DNA of 63,570 bases from an uncultured Sphingomonadaceae bacterium (GCA_947258815.1 CAMYJW010000026.1:1-63570), one strand, 5' to 3'; positions 17,001 through 26,832 are shown, counted from the first letter of the stretch. Translations and numbers: made by a program. The notes: generated by a model not told the origin, from the sequence alone.

Positions 17001-18431
17001 TCAGCTTTCCAGCTGTCTGAGCAGCGAGCGCACGTCACCGTCCATATCGGCATCGCGTGTGCGCAGGTCTTCGATCAGGCGCACGGCGTGAATCACCGTT
17101 GAGTGATCGCGCCCGCCAAACTTGCGCCCGATTTCGGGATAGCTGCGCGGGGTGAGCACTTTGGAAAGATACATCGCCACCTGCCGGGGGCGGACAACCG
17201 CGCGGGCGCGGCGCTTTGAGCTCATCTCGGTGCGGTCCACCCGGTAAAACTGGCAGACGGTGCGCTGAATCTCGTCAATCGTGATCCGGCGGCGGTTGGC
17301 TGACAGGATATCGGTCAGCTGTTCTTCGGCCAGTTGCAGCGAAACGGCCTGCCCGGTGAGCTGTGCATAGGCGATAAGCTTGTTGAGCCCGCCAACCAGT
17401 TCGCGGACATTGCGGTTGATGGTGCGTGCCAGAAACTCGATCACGTCGGCCGGAACATCGGCGGGTGAAAAGCGCTGCAGGCGATGTTCAAGGATCTGGC
17501 GGCGCAGTTCGATGTCGGCCGGCTGGATATCGGCGACAAGCCCCATCGACAGGCGCGAGAGCAGCCGCTGATCGACACCGTCAAGCGCTTGCGGCGCGCG
17601 ATCGGCGGCGAACACCAGCCGTTTGCCTTCAGCGAGCAGCGCGTCGATCGTGTAAAGCAGTTCTTCCTGTGCGCTGGCTTTGCCGATGATGAACTGGATA
17701 TCGTCCACCAGCAGCAGATCGAAGCCGCGCAGACGGGCCTTGAACTCGATCATCTGGTTCTGACGCAGCGCCTGGACAAATTCCACCATGAAACGTTCGG
17801 CTGAGCAATAGAAGATGCGCGCGCGCGGGTGGTTCGTCAGATATGTATGGCCGATCGCGTGGAGCAGGTGGGTTTTTCCCTGTCCGGTTGCGGCTTTGAG
17901 ATAGAGCGGCGAAAACTGCGGCGCTTCGACCGCGGAAACGCGCTGTGCCGCGTTGCAGGCCAGGACATTGCCGGTTCCGGTCACAAACGTTGTGAAAGTC
18001 AGCGACGGGTCAAGTCCGACGGTGGCCTGGCCCAGACTGTTATAATCCGACCCGCCAAGTGTGACCGCGCCCGCTTCTGCGGTGAACTGGCTGGAATCAT
18101 TGGCGGCAAGCCCTGGGTTTCCGCCTGTTCCAAGCCGAAGCTCGGGCAGCTGACGGCGCCCCGGCAGCACCTGGATGCGCACATTGCGAATATCCGGCCG
18201 GGCGATTTTCCAGGCGAGCGAAAGTCTGTCGGCAAAACGGTCGTTAACCCAGTTCGCGGAAAATTCCGTGGGCAGGAACAGATCGAGTGTGCCGGTTTCC
18301 TTGCAGAAGGTGCCAAGCTGGATCGGTTTGATCCACTGGCTGTGGAGTTGCTGACCAAGATCCTTGCGAAGTCCCTGACTTATGTCTGCCCAGTCCGCCG
18401 CGAGGTTCAACGCCTCCTGATCCTGTTCCAT
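17001..18431 (-). CDS. dnaA: Chromosomal replication initiator DnaA
   Basis: A 476-aa DnaA. The N-terminal domain I is followed by a linker. The AAA+ domain has Walker A (KAATGQGKTHLLHAIG), Walker B (LLLVDDIQF) and sensor motifs (RLLSRLSMGL). Domain IV carries the DnaA box-binding signature (RPRQVAMYLSK ... GRDHSTVIHAVR). ATG 18431 is preferred; the frame continues to a TTG at 18521, but that extension is low-complexity and lacks a ribosome site. It is followed by the ThiF-like gene after 25 bp. Confidence 0.98.
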   Translation of the reverse strand: MEQDQEALNLAADWADISQGLRKDLGQQLHSQWIKPIQLGTFCKETGTLDLFLPTEFSANWVNDRFADRLSLAWKIARPDIRNVRIQVLPGRRQLPELRLGTGGNPGLAANDSSQFTAEAGAVTLGGSDYNSLGQATVGLDPSLTFTTFVTGTGNVLACNAAQRVSAVEAPQFSPLYLKAATGQGKTHLLHAIGHTYLTNHPRARIFYCSAERFMVEFVQALRQNQMIEFKARLRGFDLLLVDDIQFIIGKASAQEELLYTIDALLAEGKRLVFAADRAPQALDGVDQRLLSRLSMGLVADIQPADIELRRQILEHRLQRFSPADVPADVIEFLARTINRNVRELVGGLNKLIAYAQLTGQAVSLQLAEEQLTDILSANRRRITIDEIQRTVCQFYRVDRTEMSSKRRARAVVRPRQVAMYLSKVLTPRSYPEIGRKFGGRDHSTVIHAVRLIEDLRTRDADMDGDVRSLLRQLES

Positions 18432-18842
18432 TGGTTGCGCTTTTGCCTTTCTGCCCCCTGCGGACGCGTGTTCATTACCTGATGAATTTGATGATGAATC
18501 ACGCACCCGCTCAACTCCCAAATCGCTTCAACACCTTCGCGACAATGTGACAATCCGCCCGGCATTCAGGCAATTCTCTCCCGAATGCCGAAAGCGCGCT
18601 TTCGTCATCACAAATGTTCACGTATCAGTCTTGTCCCCGGTCGGGTTCGCACCGACCGAGACTGGTGATACCGGGGGCAGGGATTCGATCAACAGTCGCC
18701 ATGTAAGAAAATTGAAATAATCGCTGTTGACTTGGCCGGACCCCGCAGAATTCCTCAAATAAAATTTTAATGCGTTGAAATAGCTGGAAATTAGCGAGGT
18801 GAAATCGCGAATCGGCAGAATCCCTTGATTCAGGCGATACCG

Positions 18843-18867
18843 TTTTTGTTATGCGCCATAACAAAAA
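18843..18867. repeat. Perfect 11-bp AT-rich hairpin
   Basis: TTTTTGTTATG (18843-18853) and CATAACAAAAA (18857-18867) are perfect inverted repeats around a CGC loop. It abuts the rpsT terminator, so it may extend that terminator, act as a terminator for the opposite strand (its right arm ends in an A run, left arm begins with T5), or be a protein-binding palindrome near dnaA. Confidence 0.7.
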
Positions 18868-18894
18868 AAGAGCCGGAGTTTCTCACCCCGGCTC
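18862..18894 (-). terminator. Rho-independent terminator of rpsT
   Basis: Read on the minus strand, GAGCCGG (18894-18888) pairs with CCGGCTC (18876-18870) across a short loop, followed directly by T7. It lies about 60 bp after the rpsT stop. A textbook intrinsic terminator. Confidence 0.85.
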
Positions 18895-18952
18895 CGTTCC
18901 GATTTTGTACCGCGCCGCTGTCAAAAACCGACAGCGAATCACCGTCGCGTGT

Positions 18953-19213
18953 CTACAGTGCGGCGATGCGCTTGCTGAGGCGAGACATCTTTCTGGCAGC
19001 CGTGTTGCGATGAAACACGCCTTTCGCGACACCGCGTGCAAGTTCCGGCTGCGCAACCTTGAGGGCTTCGGCGGCAGCGGCTTTGTCGCCGCCTTCGATC
19101 GCGGCTTCCACGCTCTTCAGGAAAGAGCGGATGCGGCTTTTGCGGTTGACGTTCACGATAGTGCGCCGTCCGTTGCGGCGGATGCGTTTGCGGGCTTGCG
19201 GCGTATTGGCCAT
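18953..19213 (-). CDS. rpsT: 30S ribosomal protein S20
   Basis: An 86-aa basic helical protein: [16 protein letters not shown] at the N-terminus, [13 protein letters not shown] in the middle, and [19 protein letters not shown] near the end, all diagnostic of S20. It has its own terminator and lies between dnaA and mutM, an order seen in many alphaproteobacteria. Confidence 0.97.
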   Translation of the reverse strand: MANTPQARKRIRRNGRRTIVNVNRKSRIRSFLKSVEAAIEGGDKAAAAEALKVAQPELARGVAKGVFHRNTAARKMSRLSKRIAAL

Positions 19214-19351
19214 ATCTGTCCTCTGTCGGGCCGGGCTGCGGCCGGAATTGTCTTTGAAATTCTACGAAACTGGCGAGCGGACTCGCCGGAAAGCGCGGCC
19301 CTTAACCGCCACCTTGCGAATCGTCAAGCAATCTGCGGCTGAACAGGTCTT

Positions 19352-20164
19352 CTATTTCTGGCACTGGCGGCACCAGAACGTGCCGCGTCCGCCTTGTGTG
19401 AACCGTTCTACAGTGCCGCCGCAGGCGCAAGGTTCGCCTTCCCTGCCATAGACCTGCCATGCCGCTCCGAAATAGCCCAGCTCGCCGGAAGGCTGCGCAT
19501 AGTCGCGGATCGTCGATCCGCCGGCGGCAATCGATTCGCCCAGCACCGCCTTGATCACGGGCACCAGCATTTCAAGCGCGCGCCGTGAAACGCGCCCGGC
19601 CTGCTTCGCCGGTGAGACGCCAGCGCGATGCAGTGCCTCGCAAACGTAGATGTTGCCAAGCCCGGCAACGATCCGCTGATCGAGCAGCAGTTGTTTCACC
19701 GGCGCGGTGCGCTTGGCGAATGCTGCCCTGAGGTGGCGTGGATTGAAATCTTCACCCAGTGGTTCCGGCCCCATCGCGGCAAACCGGGGCCAAACGTCGA
19801 GTTCTTTGGTTTCCACCAGATCGACCGAGCCGAATCGCCGCGCATCGTTCAGGGCCAGAATGTGACCGGCACCGGTTTCGATCACGAGATGGTCGTGCTT
19901 TTCGATCGCATCGGGTTCGATCCGCCAGCGGCCTGACATGCCGAGGTGGAAAATCATCGTCTGATCGCGGTCGGTATGGATCAGTCCATATTTGGCGCGC
20001 CGCCCCAGCCCGGTCACGCGGGCGCCGGTCATATGCTGGACCAGTCCGGCCGGAAACGGGCGGCGCAGGTCAGGCCGGTTGAGGATCAGGCGCGCGATCC
20101 GTTGACCATCGAGATAACGGGCCAGTCCGCGCACGGTGGTTTCGACTTCGGGTAATTCGGGCAT
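19352..20164 (-). CDS. mutM: Formamidopyrimidine-DNA glycosylase
   Basis: A 270-aa Fpg glycosylase/AP lyase for 8-oxoguanine. The catalytic N-terminus PELPEVE sits at ATG 20164, which fixes the start because the Pro must become N-terminal. Internal motifs include HLGMSGRW and the GLGNIYVCEALHRAGVSP helix-two-turn-helix; a C4 zinc finger closes the protein (CACGG ... CRQC). The gene is divergent from ubiE with 56 bp between starts. Confidence 0.97.
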   Translation of the reverse strand: MPELPEVETTVRGLARYLDGQRIARLILNRPDLRRPFPAGLVQHMTGARVTGLGRRAKYGLIHTDRDQTMIFHLGMSGRWRIEPDAIEKHDHLVIETGAGHILALNDARRFGSVDLVETKELDVWPRFAAMGPEPLGEDFNPRHLRAAFAKRTAPVKQLLLDQRIVAGLGNIYVCEALHRAGVSPAKQAGRVSRRALEMLVPVIKAVLGESIAAGGSTIRDYAQPSGELGYFGAAWQVYGREGEPCACGGTVERFTQGGRGTFWCRQCQK

Positions 20165-20220
20165 CGCCAATGCGTTTAGCACCCTTTGCGCGCGCGGCAA
20201 TTCACCGTAAGGCGGCGCGC

Positions 20221-20964
20221 ATGAGCGAAACTGTATCTTTTGGCTATCAGGACGTGGCCCCGGAAGAGAAAGCCGGACTTGTCGGCGATGTCTTTTCCAA
20301 TGTCGCGCGCAAGTATGACCTGATGAACGATGCCATGTCGGGCGGACTGCACCGGCTGTGGAAGGATCGTTTCGTGCGCCGGGTCAAGCCGCAGAGAGGT
20401 GAGGCCATTCTGGATATGGCGGGCGGGACCGGCGATATCGCTTTTCGTCTGGCGCGCGCCGGAGCCGAAGTGACCGTTGCCGATATCAATCAGGATATGC
20501 TGGATGTCGGCGTTGAACGGGCGATGGAGCGCGGGCTGGCGGAGGGTGAAGGTGCGCTTGTCTGGTCATGCCAGAACGCCGAGGAGCTGGCGTTTCCAGT
20601 CCGCACGTTCGATGCCTACACGATCGCGTTCGGCATCAGGAACGTTACGCATATCGATAAGGCGCTGGCCGAGGCGCACCGCGTTCTCAAATTCGGCGGG
20701 CGGTTTTTCTGCCTTGAGTTTTCGACGACGCAGTGGCCGGGTTTTCGCGAGGCTTACGATGCCTATTCGCATCATGCCGTGCCGCGCATCGGCGAAGCGA
20801 TCGCCGGCGACCCGGAAAGCTATCGTTACCTGATCGAATCGATCCGCCGCTTTCCGCCGATGCCCCGGTTCGAACAGATGATCCGCGATGCCGGTTTCGC
20901 CCGCACGAAAGTGGAACCGATCATGGGCGGGCTGGTTGCCATCCATTCGGGCTGGAAAGTTTGA
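20221..20964 (+). CDS. ubiE: Ubiquinone biosynthesis C-methyltransferase
   Basis: A 247-aa SAM-dependent methyltransferase acting in ubiquinone synthesis (and menaquinone where made). UbiE signatures are KYDLMNDAMSGGLHRLWK, the SAM site LDMAGGTGDIAFRLA, and FGIRNVTHIDKALAEAHRVLKFGGRF. ATG 20221 gives the family N-terminus; the stop overlaps ubiB (TTGA), so the two are co-translated. Confidence 0.96.
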   Translation: MSETVSFGYQDVAPEEKAGLVGDVFSNVARKYDLMNDAMSGGLHRLWKDRFVRRVKPQRGEAILDMAGGTGDIAFRLARAGAEVTVADINQDMLDVGVERAMERGLAEGEGALVWSCQNAEELAFPVRTFDAYTIAFGIRNVTHIDKALAEAHRVLKFGGRFFCLEFSTTQWPGFREAYDAYSHHAVPRIGEAIAGDPESYRYLIESIRRFPPMPRFEQMIRDAGFARTKVEPIMGGLVAIHSGWKV

Positions 20965-22526
20965 CTCGACCCGTCACGCATATCTTCCGCCTTTTGCGGT
21001 GGGGCCGCGTGCTGGCGCGGCACGGTGCGTTGCGCATCATCGAGGAAGGCCGCAATACGCCGGCGCCGGTCAAGCGGCTGTGCCGGATCGCGCGGCTGGG
21101 CACGATCCAGCCCAAGGTTCCCGACTATGCCACCGCATTTCAGGCGATCGGCCCTGCCGCGATCAAGCTGGGACAGACGCTGGCGACCCGGCCCGATCTG
21201 GTTGGCGAGGAGGCCGCCCGCAATCTTCTGACCTTGCAGGATGAGCTTCCACCTCAACCGTTCGCCGCGATTCGCGATGAGATCGAAACGGCATTCGGTG
21301 TTCCGCTGGACGCCCTGTTTGCACAGTTCGATACCGAACCGGTCGGCTCCGCCTCGATCGCGCAGGTTTATCGCGCGCGAACATCGCAGGGCCGGGACGT
21401 GGCGGTTAAAGTGCTGCGCCCCGGCATTCGGGAGCGATTTGCGCGCGATCTGACAACTTATGAATGGGCTGCGGCCCATCTTGAGGCGCTGGGCGGGGAA
21501 GCGGCGCGGCTGCGTCCGCGTGCAGTAATTGCCAATCTCAGGCGCTGGACGCTGCGAGAGCTTGATCTGCGGCGCGAAGCAGCTTCGGCGTCCGAACTGG
21601 CCGAGGGTATGCGGGGATATGAACGCTATCGTGTTCCCGATATTGACTGGGACAGGACCAGCGGATGCGTGCTGACCATCGAATGGATCGACGGCACCAA
21701 GATCAGCGAACTGGATGCACTGAAAGCGCAGGGGCACGATTTGCCGGATCTGGCCCAGCGGCTGGTGCTGGCGTTCCTGACACAGGCGATCAGCGCGGGC
21801 CATTTTCATGCCGATATGCATCAGGGCAATCTGTTCGTGCAGGCGGATGGCACGATTGCGGCTATCGATTTCGGGATCATGGGGCGGATTGATCGGCAGG
21901 CGCGGCAATGGCTGGCCGAAATTCTCTATGGCCTGACGACGGGGAACTATCGGCGCGTCGCCGAGATTCACTTTGAAGCGCAGTATGTCCCCAGCTTCCA
22001 TTCGGTTGATGAATTTGCCACGGCTTTGCGCGCGGTGGGAGAGCCGATGCGCGGCAAGCCGGTGAGCGAACTGTCTGTCGGCGAGATGCTGGACGGGCTG
22101 TTCGCGATAACCCGCGATTTCGATATGCAGACCCAGCCGCACCTGTTGCTGTTGCAAAAGACGATGGTGATGGTTGAAGGGCTGGCCACCGCGCTCGATC
22201 CCGACATTAACATGTGGGAAGTGGCTGGTCCTTTCGTGAAAGCCTGGATCCGTGACGAACTTGGCCCGGAAGCCGCGCTTGCGGATCGCCTGCGCGAAGA
22301 CGCCGACACTTTTCTGCGCCTGCCCGCGCTTCTGCGCCGGATCGAAGACCAGTTCCCGCCAAAGGGCGGCGCGCCAGAGCAGGCGCCGCTTCCCGAAGTG
22401 CCCCTCATCTGGGAAAATAAACCCGTTGTTAACCATTGGAGGGGATACGTGCTGGCTGCAATCGCAGGGGGATTTGCGGCATGGGCGGTGATGGAATCGG
22501 GGTTGCTGGCGCTTCTGGCACGATAG
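20961..22526 (+). CDS. ubiB: Ubiquinone biosynthesis regulatory kinase-like protein UbiB
   Basis: A 521-aa ABC1/UbiB/COQ8 atypical kinase/ATPase needed for ubiquinone synthesis. The KxGQ motif is KLGQTLATRP; then an alanine-type loop (SASIAQVYRA), the Lys strand VAVKVLRPG, HADMHQGNLFV for the catalytic loop, and AIDFGIMG for the metal-binding Asp. One or two hydrophobic helices lie at the C-terminus (GYVLAAIAGGFAAWAVM). TTG 20961 overlaps the ubiE stop by 4 nt. Confidence 0.95.
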   Translation: MTRPVTHIFRLLRWGRVLARHGALRIIEEGRNTPAPVKRLCRIARLGTIQPKVPDYATAFQAIGPAAIKLGQTLATRPDLVGEEAARNLLTLQDELPPQPFAAIRDEIETAFGVPLDALFAQFDTEPVGSASIAQVYRARTSQGRDVAVKVLRPGIRERFARDLTTYEWAAAHLEALGGEAARLRPRAVIANLRRWTLRELDLRREAASASELAEGMRGYERYRVPDIDWDRTSGCVLTIEWIDGTKISELDALKAQGHDLPDLAQRLVLAFLTQAISAGHFHADMHQGNLFVQADGTIAAIDFGIMGRIDRQARQWLAEILYGLTTGNYRRVAEIHFEAQYVPSFHSVDEFATALRAVGEPMRGKPVSELSVGEMLDGLFAITRDFDMQTQPHLLLLQKTMVMVEGLATALDPDINMWEVAGPFVKAWIRDELGPEAALADRLREDADTFLRLPALLRRIEDQFPPKGGAPEQAPLPEVPLIWENKPVVNHWRGYVLAAIAGGFAAWAVMESGLLALLAR

Positions 22527-23692
22527 CCGGAAATACGTCTGCTTCCGGCATGCCCGGCGGTGGTTCGGCCGCGCCTGTCACACGCACGACTGACCCGTGG
22601 GACCGGTTTGGGCGGTTCAACCCGCTGACCGCGCGATTTGCGCTGTTCGCGTTTCTTGCGCTGGTTGCGATGTCGGCGATTGTGCCGATCAATGCGGGCC
22701 TTTCGACGATCAGCACGCAGGGATTTATCGAGAATGCCAAGGGTGAAGAGTTTGCGGACCGCAAACGCGATGACGATCTGGCGTTGTATGACCTTGCGTC
22801 AAAACGGATCGCGCAAGGCGATCATTATTACGATTTCATAGTTGAGGAACAGCGCAAGGCCCAATACCCGATCCGGCCCGGCATCGCCGTTCGTTTGCCG
22901 ACGCTGGCCTATATCAACGCTTTTCTGGGAACGATCGGGCAGACGATCGCTGCCGCAATGCTGATTCTGGCGGTGATGGCCGCGTGGTGGAAGCGCCTTG
23001 GCGAGGAGCCGGGCGGAAAACGCCATCGCATACTGGCGATGGCCTTGCTGTTTGTCGGCGCTTCGCTGGGCATGAACAGGCACTTTTTTGCGCTTCATGA
23101 ACTGTGGTCGGGCATGTTGCTCGCCCTGGCGTTCGGGCTGCACCGGCCTGCCGCTGTCGAGGGTGGAAAATGGGGCGCGTCGCTTGCGGTGGCGGCTCTG
23201 GCGCTGGCTATTCGCGAACATGCCTTGCCGTTTATCCTGTTGATGGCGGCGCTGGCGGCGTTTCGGCGGAACTGGAAAGAGGCCGCCGCGTGGAGCGCGC
23301 TGACGCTGGTGTTTCTGATCGCGCTGGCTGCGCATTTGAGCGTGATTGCCGATCAGGCGCTGCCGACCGACCGGCATGGGCAGGGCTGGATGATGTTGCG
23401 CGGCCTCTCCGGCTGGATGTCAAACATCGTGCTGTCCAGCAACCTTCGCTTTTTTCCGCACTGGCTGGCCGGGCCGCTGGTGATGCTCATGCTGCTCGGC
23501 TGGGCGGCATGGCGGACGCATGCGGGCCAGTTCGGTATTCTTCTGTTCCTGGGGTATGGCGTGCTGTTCATGATCGCCGGGCGCGGTGATAACTATTATT
23601 GGGGCTCGATGGTGGCGCCGACCATGTTCATCGGGCTGGCATTCGTGCCGATGGCGCTGAAATCACTGTTTGCGGCGGTCAGCGCAAAGTAA
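22481..23692 (+). CDS. Polytopic membrane protein, hypothetical
   Basis: A protein of about 403 aa with a Gly/Ser-rich N-terminus and roughly eight membrane helices. An extra-cytoplasmic loop between the first two helices carries DLASKRIAQGDHYYDFIVEEQR, the place and style of the catalytic loop in GT-C type glycosyltransferases, although no clear metal-binding DxD is visible. The start overlaps ubiB in another frame; ATG 22481 or ATG 22550 are both possible. It sits between ubiB and coaBC. Function unknown. Confidence 0.7.
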   Translation: MGGDGIGVAGASGTIAGNTSASGMPGGGSAAPVTRTTDPWDRFGRFNPLTARFALFAFLALVAMSAIVPINAGLSTISTQGFIENAKGEEFADRKRDDDLALYDLASKRIAQGDHYYDFIVEEQRKAQYPIRPGIAVRLPTLAYINAFLGTIGQTIAAAMLILAVMAAWWKRLGEEPGGKRHRILAMALLFVGASLGMNRHFFALHELWSGMLLALAFGLHRPAAVEGGKWGASLAVAALALAIREHALPFILLMAALAAFRRNWKEAAAWSALTLVFLIALAAHLSVIADQALPTDRHGQGWMMLRGLSGWMSNIVLSSNLRFFPHWLAGPLVMLMLLGWAAWRTHAGQFGILLFLGYGVLFMIAGRGDNYYWGSMVAPTMFIGLAFVPMALKSLFAAVSAK

Positions 23693-23729
23693 TTGCGTGT
23701 AAACCTAACCTGTTGCAGACTCATTGGTG

Positions 23730-25457
23730 ATGACCGACCCGAAAATCCTTCTTGTCATTGGCGGCGGAATTGCTGCCTACAAGGCATGTGAGCTTGTGCG
23801 CACCATCCGCAAGGCGGGGGGTGAGGTGACATGCGTTCTGACAGAGGGCGGTGCGAAGTTCGTAACCCCGATGGCGCTTGCAGCGCTTTCGGAAAATCCT
23901 GTCCATACAACGCTCTGGGATCTCAAGAACGAAGTCGAGATGGGGCATATCCAGCTTTCGCGGGAAGCGGATCTGGTTGTGGTGTGTCCGGCAACGGCGA
24001 ACATGTTGGCGAAAATGGCTGCCGGTATCGCCGACGATCTGGCGACCACGTTGCTGCTGGCGACTGACAAGCCGGTGATGGCGGTTCCCGCGATGAACGT
24101 GCGTATGTGGCAGCACGCATCGACGATGCGCAATGTCGAAACGTTGCGTGAAGCGGGCGTTGACGTGATGGAGCCGGACGAAGGCGATATGGCCTGCGGC
24201 GAATTTGGACCCGGCCGGTTGCCCGAGCCGCCTGCCGTCTGGAACCGCATTGCCTGGGCGCTTGACCTGCCGGAGAGCGCGCTGATCGGTCAGACCCCCG
24301 TGCCTGAACTTCCGCAGCCCGAGGCGGCTTTCGATCAGCCGGAGGAACAGGCAGAGGATCAGCCAGAAGAACGGGCAGACGATGGCGCAAACCAAGAATC
24401 GGCGCACGAGGCCGAACTTGGCGGCCTGTCTGCCTCGTTGATTTCGCGTTCAATCCAGAAAGCGAAACAGGCCATCGGTCTGTCCGGTTCCTCAGACGCT
24501 GCTGATGAGAGCGTTACGCAAGAACTTTTGCCGCCGGATGAGGACGTGCCCGATCTTGCGCCGGATGAATTGCCCGTTGGCGGGCCGCTGCTGTCAAGCA
24601 AGGGCAGTGCGCGCGCCGCTCCGCCGACAGACCCCGAAGCGATCAATCATGTCGTATCCGCTGATCCCGAGGCGCTTCCGCCCGAGCCGCTTGACGGCGA
24701 TGAGCAGCCGGTTTCGGTCGGCGAAGGAAGCGCCGATGGGGCCTCTGCGGCACAGGGCGATGGCGCCGATCCGCTGGAGGGCCAGCCCGCATTTGAAACG
24801 GATCCAGAGCATCGCCCGCTCTATGGCAAACATGTTCTGGTCACCGCCGGCCCGACATGGGAGCCGATCGACCCGGTACGGTATATCGCCAACCGATCCT
24901 CGGGCAGGCAGGGATTTGCCATTGCCGCCGCTGCGGCTGCTGCCGGCGCGCGAGTCACGCTGGTAGCGGGGCCGGTATGGCTTGATACGCCGCCGGGAGT
25001 GGAGCGGGTCAATGTGGAAAGCGCCGAGCAAATGGCCGATGCGGTCAAGACGGCGCTGCCCGCTGATATTGCAGTCATGGTTGCCGCGGTTGCGGACTGG
25101 CGCACCAAACATGTCGAAACGCAAAAGATGAAAAAGCGCGGTTCGGCTCCGCCAGCGCTTCTGCTCACCGAAAACCCGGACATTCTGGCCACGGTCGCGG
25201 GCAGTGCGCAAAGGCCACCGCTGCTTATCGGCTTCGCCGCAGAGACACAGGACGTGCTCAAACACGCGAGAGCCAAACGCCAGCGCAAGGGTGCGGACTG
25301 GATCATCGCCAACGATGTTTCGGGCGATGTCATGGGCGGGGCGGATAACACCGTGCATATCGTCAAGGGCAAGGATGTTGAGAGTTTGCCCGAAATGCCC
25401 AAGGAAGATGTTGCCCGAATCCTCGTTGAAAGGTTCGCCGATGCCCTCAACAAATAG
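23730..25457 (+). CDS. coaBC: Bifunctional CoaBC with long acidic insert
   Basis: A 575-aa enzyme making 4'-phosphopantetheine from phosphopantothenate and cysteine. Residues 1-182 are the FMN-dependent decarboxylase CoaC ([41 protein letters not shown], and the active-site Cys in [14 protein letters not shown]). Residues about 363-575 are the CTP-dependent synthetase CoaB ([33 protein letters not shown], and N-D-V in the C-terminus). Between them lies an unusual acidic, Pro-rich stretch of about 180 residues; ordinary CoaBC is about 400 aa. The stop overlaps dut by 17 nt. Confidence 0.95.
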   Translation: MTDPKILLVIGGGIAAYKACELVRTIRKAGGEVTCVLTEGGAKFVTPMALAALSENPVHTTLWDLKNEVEMGHIQLSREADLVVVCPATANMLAKMAAGIADDLATTLLLATDKPVMAVPAMNVRMWQHASTMRNVETLREAGVDVMEPDEGDMACGEFGPGRLPEPPAVWNRIAWALDLPESALIGQTPVPELPQPEAAFDQPEEQAEDQPEERADDGANQESAHEAELGGLSASLISRSIQKAKQAIGLSGSSDAADESVTQELLPPDEDVPDLAPDELPVGGPLLSSKGSARAAPPTDPEAINHVVSADPEALPPEPLDGDEQPVSVGEGSADGASAAQGDGADPLEGQPAFETDPEHRPLYGKHVLVTAGPTWEPIDPVRYIANRSSGRQGFAIAAAAAAAGARVTLVAGPVWLDTPPGVERVNVESAEQMADAVKTALPADIAVMVAAVADWRTKHVETQKMKKRGSAPPALLLTENPDILATVAGSAQRPPLLIGFAAETQDVLKHARAKRQRKGADWIIANDVSGDVMGGADNTVHIVKGKDVESLPEMPKEDVARILVERFADALNK

Positions 25458-25911
25458 CATTCCCGTTCCGATCATGCGGTTGCCCCATTTCGAGGGGCTG
25501 GAACTGCCAGCCTATGCCACCGATGGCGCGGCGGGAATGGATGTGCTTGCGGCGGAACACGTGACGCTTGCGCCCGGTTCGCGCCACGCGGTTGCCACCG
25601 GACTGGCGGTTGCCATTCCCGATGGATATGAAATTCAGGTCCGCCCGCGATCGGGCCTGGCGCTTAAGCACGGAATCTCGGTGCCCAATACGCCGGGCAC
25701 GATCGATTCAGACTATCGCGGCGAACTGAAAGTCATCCTGATCAATCACGGTGCGGACACTTTTGAAGTCAGCCGCGGGGATCGCATAGCCCAGCTTGTG
25801 CTGGCTCCGGTTACGCGGGCCAGTTGGCTGCCGGTTGACGAACTGGACGAAACCGCGCGCGGTGCGGGCGGCTTCGGCTCGACCGGAGGTGTTGTCGCGC
25901 TCGGCAATTGA
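25441..25911 (+). CDS. dut: dUTP diphosphatase
   Basis: A 156-aa trimeric dUTPase that removes dUTP and supplies dUMP. All five motifs are present: [44 protein letters not shown], and the C-terminal arm [13 protein letters not shown] 25441 overlaps coaBC; an internal ATG at 25474 is also possible. The coaBC-dut pair is conserved in many proteobacteria. Confidence 0.96.
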   Translation: MPSTNSIPVPIMRLPHFEGLELPAYATDGAAGMDVLAAEHVTLAPGSRHAVATGLAVAIPDGYEIQVRPRSGLALKHGISVPNTPGTIDSDYRGELKVILINHGADTFEVSRGDRIAQLVLAPVTRASWLPVDELDETARGAGGFGSTGGVVALGN

Positions 25912-25923
25912 GCGCGACAGTCC

Positions 25924-26592
25924 CTACTTCTTGTCTTCGGGCGCGACGGTGATACGCACGGTTTCCCCGGAATTGCCGGGAAAGCCGGTGAACATCGCCT
26001 CCACCAGATTGGGCACCAGGTATTGCAGCTTGTTCGAACGCGAGACGGCCTCGGCCTTGCCTTCAAACAGGCGCACGCCATCGGCGCGGCGATCGATCTT
26101 CATGTCCACGCCGCTGGTATAGACAGTGTAGCTGTCAACGCCGCCATCGAACCACGGATCGTACCAGCCATAAGACCACAGCCCGCGGCGATAGGGGCCC
26201 CAGTAACCGAAACGGCCATAACCGTGCCAAGGGCTCCAGTATGAGCTATAACCCGTCCCTGACGAACGAATGCGTTCACGCCCGCTGTCCACGCCATAAT
26301 CGAAGCGGACAAGCAGCTGCGCTTCTTCGGGGTTTGCAATCGGCGTATAGCCCTGTGCAGCGAGCTGCTGCGAAACGAGTTCGGCATACTGGCCGAATTC
26401 GATGCCGCCCGCCATGTGCGGATCGTCGGCGACAACCGCAAACGTCTGGCCCGAAGGCGACGGCAATTGCGACTGGAAGCGCGAAACATCGGCCTTGAAC
26501 GGCGTGGCGCAGGCGGCCAGCGTCAGCAGAAGCGCAGCTGCGGCTGCGATCCTTAGGCGGCCTAAACGCGAGGTCTGGTTGCTAGGTTGCAT
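25924..26592 (-). CDS. DUF4136 lipoprotein
   Basis: A 222-aa lipoprotein with signal AAAAALLLTLAACAT (lipobox Cys near 28). The mature protein matches the DUF4136 layout: DVSRFQ near the start, TFAVV, GIEFGQYAELV.QQLAAQGYTP, LLVRFDYGVD, a Trp/Tyr/Gly-rich middle, and YTSGVDMKIDRRADGVRLFEGKAEA. Envelope-associated; function unknown. Convergent with dut, 12 bp apart. Confidence 0.85.
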   Translation of the reverse strand: MQPSNQTSRLGRLRIAAAAALLLTLAACATPFKADVSRFQSQLPSPSGQTFAVVADDPHMAGGIEFGQYAELVSQQLAAQGYTPIANPEEAQLLVRFDYGVDSGRERIRSSGTGYSSYWSPWHGYGRFGYWGPYRRGLWSYGWYDPWFDGGVDSYTVYTSGVDMKIDRRADGVRLFEGKAEAVSRSNKLQYLVPNLVEAMFTGFPGNSGETVRITVAPEDKK

Positions 26593-26832
26593 TGTATCTG
26601 TCTCCACAACACCGGCAGGCCGCTATCCCCCTCCGGTGCGTCCCGCCAACTTTGCCAACATGGCGTAGTTAGGCCGTGGTGAATAGAGGTTGAACCGCAC
26701 CGGGTCGTAATCGCCCCGCAATGGGGTACCGCGAACACCGCGATGAAGCGGCATCGAACCGGGAATTTTGATTTGTGCCGCACAGATCGGAGGGTTAGGC
26801 CAGCACAAGTTAAACTTGGGGAGCGTCAGCCA

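Larger units (their letters stand above)
18432..18952. promoter_or_regulatory. dnaA-rpsT intergenic region, AT-rich, with GANTC cluster
   Basis: A 521-bp stretch upstream of dnaA and downstream of rpsT. It is more AT-rich than its surroundings (about 18690-18800). GANTC sites, the target of the alphaproteobacterial CcrM methylase, occur at 18496, 18682, 18809, 18818, 18827 and 18936; three of them fall within 23 bp. It should hold the dnaA promoter and leader. No convincing DnaA-box cluster was seen, so I do not call an origin. Confidence 0.6.

Noticed and set aside
18432..18521. 30-residue N-terminal extension of DnaA
   Set aside because: Needs a TTG start without a ribosome site; the extra residues are low-complexity and unlike DnaA domain I.
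18432..18952. Chromosomal origin oriC
   Set aside because: The region is AT-rich and next to dnaA, but no cluster of DnaA boxes was found by eye, and in alphaproteobacteria the origin is often elsewhere.
20826..22436. A 536-codon minus-strand open frame
   Set aside because: Antisense to ubiE/ubiB, with no domain and shadow-like composition.
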